Below, piece by piece: positions 59,884-64,000 of a stretch of 64,000 bases of DNA (positions are counted from its first letter, which is position 1; the number at the start of each line of letters is the position of its first letter). The notes under the pieces were generated by a model, which ran no database searches, was not told the origin of the DNA, and was given only the letters and a program-made list of their open reading frames with translations. The translations under genes were made by a program, and so were the position numbers. The DNA is from Candidatus Poribacteria bacterium (lineage in GTDB: Bacteria > Poribacteria > WGA-4E > PCPOR2b), in contig JAJDUM010000117.1 of the NCBI GenBank assembly GCA_022826645.1, positions 1 through 64,000 of the forward strand, read 5' to 3'.

Positions 59884-61863
59884 CTATCCAAGCTTTTCGC
59901 GGACTACATGCGCTCCTTCATTAATTGCATCAAAGAAATTTCGGACATCAACGCAGTCTCCGACCTCGTAGACTTGGCATCCCAGATCGGAGGCTTCAAT
60001 AGCTCGCTTGAGTTGCTTTCGTGGTGTATAGCCACGACTAATTATCAGGGTCTCAACGGGATGGAATTCCTCCGCGCCATCTCCCGTAGTAAGCACAACC
60101 CCCGTCTCGTCAGCTCGCTTCAGTTCGCGGCTTGCCAGTATTTTCGTTCCTGAATCGCGAACCCCTTTTCTAAGCGCAGCTAAGTTGGTTCCGTGCTCCT
60201 TCAATTTAATCACATCTTCTTCATTTCGGCGGGAAACCAGAACAACATCACGTCCCTGTTGCGCCGCAAACCACGCGACCTCATATCCGACAAGGCCGGC
60301 GCCGAGCACCATAACCCGCTCGCCTATGCTGAGTTCGTCCCAATGCACTATCGCATCAATCGCGGTGATAACATTGTCTCCATCAATTCCGGGAATATCC
60401 GGGATGACTGCCTCGCCGCCTGTAGCAAGGATAACGACCTCCGGACCCTCGGCTTTCAGTGTATCCAGCGTAACCGTCGTCCCTGTCTGAACATCCAAAC
60501 CCACCTTTTGAACCTCTGTGATATAATACTGAAGTAACCGTTTAACATCCCACTTGAAATCGGGAATTGATGCCGAGATTAACTCTCCCCCAATCACATC
60601 CCGTTTTTCATACACGACCACATCGTGCCCCATTTCCTTAGCACGCAAACCCGCCTCCAAACCTCCGGGTCCTGCTCCGACGACGACTACCTTTTTGGGC
60701 GCATCCGTTCTATCGAATGCTATCAACTTCTCTCTGCCCACAATGGGGTTCGTTGTACACTGGACGCCACCACGGTCCATGACTACAAATGTGTGGCAAA
60801 AATTACAGCGAATGCACGGGATGATATTTCCGCCTGCGCGCGCTTTCTTTGCCCAGTGGGGATCAGCAATTAGCGTACGGCCAAGGGCAACCATATCAGC
60901 GCGTTCCTGCGAAATAATCTCCTCTGCATGTGACGGGTCGGTGATTCCCCCTGTGGCGATAACAGGAATTTCTGCGCCATTCTGCTTAATCTCCTCTGCT
61001 AGATCAACCAGTGTATTGGGCTTGATATAAAGCGGCGGTACGGATGGATGCGTGCATTCCACGAATCCTTTGACCTGCATAATCGTTGCAGAGGTGGTTG
61101 CCACATGTAGGTAGGCGACACCGAGCTCCTCCATGTATTTCGCGATCCGCAGATGCAGGTCATCTTTCACGTCTTCGTCGTATCGGTCATTCACACCGCC
61201 GTGGAGGTGTTCGTGCGCACTGAATTTAAAACCGACTGGAAAATCTTCACCACAGACCTGTTTGATCCCTGTGACAATTTCGGTGCCAAACCGCATACGA
61301 CGTTCAAAATCACCGCCGTAGTCATCGTCCCGCCGATTTGTATGGGGTGACATAAACTGTCCACCGAGATAGGAATGTGCACAGTGATACTCCACGCCAT
61401 CAAAGCCTGCCCGTTTTGCCCGTGCTGCCCCTAAAATGAAGGCTTCTATTACCCTCTCAATATCATCAACCGTCATTTCGCGCGGCACTTCGGTATACAG
61501 TTCACTCTCAATCGCGGAGGGCGCAAACGGTTCAACATACGATTTTCCGCCAAGCACGGCGATTTGCATGAATATCTTTGATCCGGCATCCTTAACTGCC
61601 TCCGCCATGCGTGTAAGCCCCGGAACGAATTTATCATCCCAAACCGCTGTGGTAATTACACGTTGTTCGGGCCAAACAGAAGTGAATTCAGTGATAATCA
61701 GGCTGGTTTCGCCTTTTGCCCGTTCAACCAGAAAATCTATGTAGCGGTCAGTAACATGCCCTTCTGGATCATGTAATCCTACATCAAGAGGAGCTAAAAC
61801 AACGCGATTTTTTAGTTCTAATGAATCAAGCTTTATTGGAGAAAAAAGATGAGGAAACGGCAT
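59884..61863 (-). CDS. NADH:flavin oxidoreductase (Old Yellow Enzyme / 2,4-dienoyl-CoA reductase type)
   Basis: The 659-residue protein has an N-terminal FMN barrel (LFSPIKLDSLELKNRVVLAPL, then EYHCAHSYLGGQFMSP), a 4Fe-4S ligand set in CIRCNFCH with a later Cys in CTTNP, and C-terminal FAD and NAD(P) Rossmann domains (VVGAGPGGLEAG and VMVLGAGLVGYE). This is the domain order of FadH and trimethylamine-dehydrogenase-like enzymes. The substrate (unsaturated acyl-CoA or enone) is not evident. Confidence 0.93.
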   Translation of the reverse strand: MPFPHLFSPIKLDSLELKNRVVLAPLDVGLHDPEGHVTDRYIDFLVERAKGETSLIITEFTSVWPEQRVITTAVWDDKFVPGLTRMAEAVKDAGSKIFMQIAVLGGKSYVEPFAPSAIESELYTEVPREMTVDDIERVIEAFILGAARAKRAGFDGVEYHCAHSYLGGQFMSPHTNRRDDDYGGDFERRMRFGTEIVTGIKQVCGEDFPVGFKFSAHEHLHGGVNDRYDEDVKDDLHLRIAKYMEELGVAYLHVATTSATIMQVKGFVECTHPSVPPLYIKPNTLVDLAEEIKQNGAEIPVIATGGITDPSHAEEIISQERADMVALGRTLIADPHWAKKARAGGNIIPCIRCNFCHTFVVMDRGGVQCTTNPIVGREKLIAFDRTDAPKKVVVVGAGPGGLEAGLRAKEMGHDVVVYEKRDVIGGELISASIPDFKWDVKRLLQYYITEVQKVGLDVQTGTTVTLDTLKAEGPEVVILATGGEAVIPDIPGIDGDNVITAIDAIVHWDELSIGERVMVLGAGLVGYEVAWFAAQQGRDVVLVSRRNEEDVIKLKEHGTNLAALRKGVRDSGTKILASRELKRADETGVVLTTGDGAEEFHPVETLIISRGYTPRKQLKRAIEASDLGCQVYEVGDCVDVRNFFDAINEGAHVVREKLG

Positions 61864-61979
61864 ACAGTATCTCCTATCATATAAGGGGGTGCTCTGTCAG
61901 ACACAAACCAAGCGTTACAGAATTAAGGGTAGGTTTTCGATCACTCTTTTCTGTGGAGAGCTGACGCCAAATCGGATAA

Positions 61980-63104
61980 TTACCAATCCTGTACCGAACC
62001 GTCTTCCCGTCGCAAATGTGGGGGTTCACCCGGTGTGGGTGGGTATGCAGCTGCAGCTTCTTCGTTCAGGTCAATCCCTAAACCCGGTGCATCGGTGGGT
62101 AGGAGATAGCCATCTTCGGTTCGCAAATCATGCTGAATGACTTCGTCCATCCAGCCCGACGATGGGGCATACTCCTGCACAGCACAGTTGGGAATCGACA
62201 TATTTAGATGTAACATTGCTGCTGAACTAACGGGACTTGCGGTGTAATGACAGGCGAGTTCTTGGTAATGAACCTCCGCCATCGTGGCAATTTTCTTTCC
62301 TTCGGTGATTCCGCCGGTGTGACAGATGTCTACCCGGATGTAGTCGATTAATTCCTGCTCAATCAGTTCCCGAAACATCCATTTCGTTGGGAGTTGTTCG
62401 CCGGTGCCAATCGGGACATTTGTGTGCTCGCGTAGCGTCGCAAACGATGCCGGGTTCTCGGAACGGATGGGATCCTCGACAAAGAATGGGTGATATTCTT
62501 CAATCCCATTGCACAATTCAATGGCGCGGGTTGGTGTTAAGCGGGTATGGACCTCGAAGATGATTTCGACCTCATCTCCGATTGCCTCGCGCAATGCACT
62601 GAAATGTTCAATTCCGCGCATTACAGCGAGTTTTTGATTGAATCCGCCCTCAATTGTATCAATGGGTGAAATCCGTAAGACCTTCCACCCCTCTTCCAGC
62701 TGTTGCTGTGCCGTTTCAATGAGTTGTTCCGGCGTACTTCCACCTGTATGCCGATAAACCAGCACCTTATCCCGCGTGGCACCACCAAGTAGACGGTAGG
62801 TTGGTACGCCAAGAGCCTTACCTGCCAGATCCCACAGCGCAATGTCGACCCCGGCGAGCGCAGATTGTAGCACAGGCCCACCGCGCCAGAACGTTCCGCG
62901 GAAGATGTCCTGCCATATATGTTCGATTCGGGTCGCATCCTGCCCAATCAAGAGGGGTTTAATGTGATGCTCCAACGCCCCGACAACAGCAAGCGATCTG
63001 CCGCTTAATGAGGCTTCTCCAATGCCATATATCCCTTCGTCAGTAATAACTTTAACGTATATGAACTGACTCACTGGGAATATTTTGAGATCTGTGATTT
63101 TCAC
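61980..63104 (-). CDS. Enolase-superfamily dehydratase (mandelate racemase/galactonate dehydratase-like)
   Basis: From the GTG at 63104 (374 residues, GGGAGGG ribosome site) the protein starts MKITDLKIFPV, the usual family start. Metal-ligand positions appear in FEVHTRL, FFVEDPI and IGTGEQL, and a catalytic His is expected in CHTGGI or ACHYTASPVS. The first ligand position reads Glu where Asp is common, which may mark a subgroup. It probably dehydrates a sugar acid. Neighbouring UxaA-like and flavoprotein genes suit a sugar-acid catabolic group. The longer frame to 63185 lacks a ribosome site. Confidence 0.9.
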   Translation of the reverse strand: MKITDLKIFPVSQFIYVKVITDEGIYGIGEASLSGRSLAVVGALEHHIKPLLIGQDATRIEHIWQDIFRGTFWRGGPVLQSALAGVDIALWDLAGKALGVPTYRLLGGATRDKVLVYRHTGGSTPEQLIETAQQQLEEGWKVLRISPIDTIEGGFNQKLAVMRGIEHFSALREAIGDEVEIIFEVHTRLTPTRAIELCNGIEEYHPFFVEDPIRSENPASFATLREHTNVPIGTGEQLPTKWMFRELIEQELIDYIRVDICHTGGITEGKKIATMAEVHYQELACHYTASPVSSAAMLHLNMSIPNCAVQEYAPSSGWMDEVIQHDLRTEDGYLLPTDAPGLGIDLNEEAAAAYPPTPGEPPHLRREDGSVQDW

Positions 63105-63263
63105 GACTTCCCTCCCGATTAATTTGCTAACGCGTGTTGACAAACTTGAGAAAAAGATTTCCCAAGCTAATAGTAGCATGACCATATATACCGGTCAAGC
63201 CCAAAATCGGCGTAAAAACAGCAGCATGGCACACACCTATCGTCGATAAATTGATCTCACGAT

Positions 63264-64000
63264 TTACATCGATATGCCGAGCAATCCCCGCGTAAATTGG
63301 AAATCTGTGTTTCCTTTGCCATAGAGTTTAGGTGTATAGCTGCGCGAGGCAACCTCTAAGATAATTCCCAGCATTTGCGCTGAAAAGCTCTCCGGCGTCC
63401 AATTCTCATCGGCGGGCAGGAGGTCCAAATCAGCCTCGTAAATGGATTCTGTAGTTTGATCCGTTGTGGCTTGGATCAGTGGAATCATTCGGTGTGCCTG
63501 AAGTGGATGACCTACGACATGCGCGAACATCAGATCCACGCCCGTCGCACCTAATCCGGTTAGTGTCTCTACAACATGATCGGTCGGTGCCTCCATGATA
63601 TGGAATCCAGGCTCGGGAATACTTTGACCGTAAGACAGGGTATTCCTCAGTGAAACTCTGGGGGCGTCACCGAGCACGTGGGCTGCATAGGCAGGCGAGG
63701 TCAAGAAACTGGCATTCGAGGGAACGACAACCGTTCCACCCGCTCGGACGAGGGTTTGGGTGAGATGTGCTAGCCCCTGTGCAATTTCCTCCGTTACTTT
63801 TCCGCTCGACGTTAATCCGATCCGAAGGTGTTCTAAACCGACATCGGCATAATCAGGTTGAGGCATCGACGATAGAGATTGGCTGAACCAATCTTCCACT
63901 TTCCGAAGGACGGCATCAATGCCACCATCCAACTGTACACTTGCCCAGCCGTATCGCTCAAGCGGGATTCCGTGCTCTGTGAGCGCGTGACGTAGGTAGT
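63264..64000 (-). CDS. UxaA-type altronate dehydratase-like protein, 3' part (runs off the right edge)
   Basis: The frame is open to the window end, so the start is outside. A TTG at 63932 is internal: upstream codons read YLRHALTEHGIPLERYGWAS without a stop. The visible 245 residues match the C-terminal substrate-binding part of the UxaA/GarD family (EEIAQGLAHLTQTLVRAGG and GVDLMFAHVVGHPLQ). Full-length proteins have about 380-500 residues. Its position beside an enolase-superfamily dehydratase suggests sugar-acid degradation. Confidence 0.85.
   Translation of the reverse strand, partial: YLRHALTEHGIPLERYGWASVQLDGGIDAVLRKVEDWFSQSLSSMPQPDYADVGLEHLRIGLTSSGKVTEEIAQGLAHLTQTLVRAGGTVVVPSNASFLTSPAYAAHVLGDAPRVSLRNTLSYGQSIPEPGFHIMEAPTDHVVETLTGLGATGVDLMFAHVVGHPLQAHRMIPLIQATTDQTTESIYEADLDLLPADENWTPESFSAQMLGIILEVASRSYTPKLYGKGNTDFQFTRGLLGISM

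Noticed and set aside
1..64000. tRNA, rRNA or CRISPR array
   Set aside because: Intergenic regions were read on both strands. No cloverleaf with a TTC-arm core, no rRNA-like segment and no regular direct repeat with spacers was found.

Overview
This 64-kb window looks like a chromosomal segment of an uncultured, aerobically respiring bacterium. Gene content and style suggest Candidatus Poribacteria or a similar Nitrospira/Planctomycete-like lineage: several PCP_red domains, SUMF1-like proteins, a mycobacterial-type succinate dehydrogenase, bd-like and caa3-type oxidases, a multihaem bc complex and dispersed hairpin repeats. That assignment is inference; no rRNA or tRNA is present to confirm it. 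Apart from a cold-shock gene near the left edge, every convincing gene lies on the minus strand, so clusters are read from high to low coordinates.

Left part (1-15.4 kb): the end of an IS605-type element at the edge, cspA with promoter and terminator, then a minus-strand run coding for a zinc-ribbon/PCP_red protein, a DNA methyltransferase with an adjoining nuclease, a CopD-like membrane protein, a radical SAM/SPASM-PCP_red protein, a coiled-coil PCP_red protein, a small P-loop ATPase and a TPR protein. Next come a HEAT protein, an Mrp/ApbC-type ATPase, a MetE-family protein, a TusA-DsrE-TusA/OsmC sulfur-handling group, a TnpB-only IS605-type element, and a universal-stress protein carrying three PCP_red domains and a rubredoxin-like zinc ribbon.

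Middle part (15.4-44 kb): one long respiratory supercluster. In transcription order it holds a copper protein, a bd-like oxidase subunit without CydB, three membrane or secreted c-type cytochromes, a second copper protein, an ABC ATPase, an inserted AT-rich restriction-modification island, the matching ABC permease, oxidase subunits II and I, half a TolC, haem A and haem O synthases, a tiny membrane protein, subunit III, two SUMF1-like paralogues flanking an unknown protein, another subunit III, subunit IV, an SCO copper chaperone, SdhC/A/B and fumarase. Together these link the TCA cycle to oxygen reduction.

Right part (44-64 kb): two orphan periplasmic binding lipoproteins, a small cytochrome c, a DAACS symporter, and an alternative bc complex (Rieske, split cytochrome b, octahaem cytochrome c). 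The rest is catabolic or secreted functions: an HpaI-type aldolase, a secreted nuclease/phosphatase-cyclophilin fusion, an HtrA-like protease, an OYE-type flavoprotein, an enolase-superfamily dehydratase and a partial UxaA-like gene.

The most notable non-coding signal is an identical 16-bp palindrome placed exactly 18 bp upstream of a sigma70-like promoter before both the copper-protein/oxidase cluster and the bc-complex operon. This suggests shared transcriptional control of two respiratory modules.
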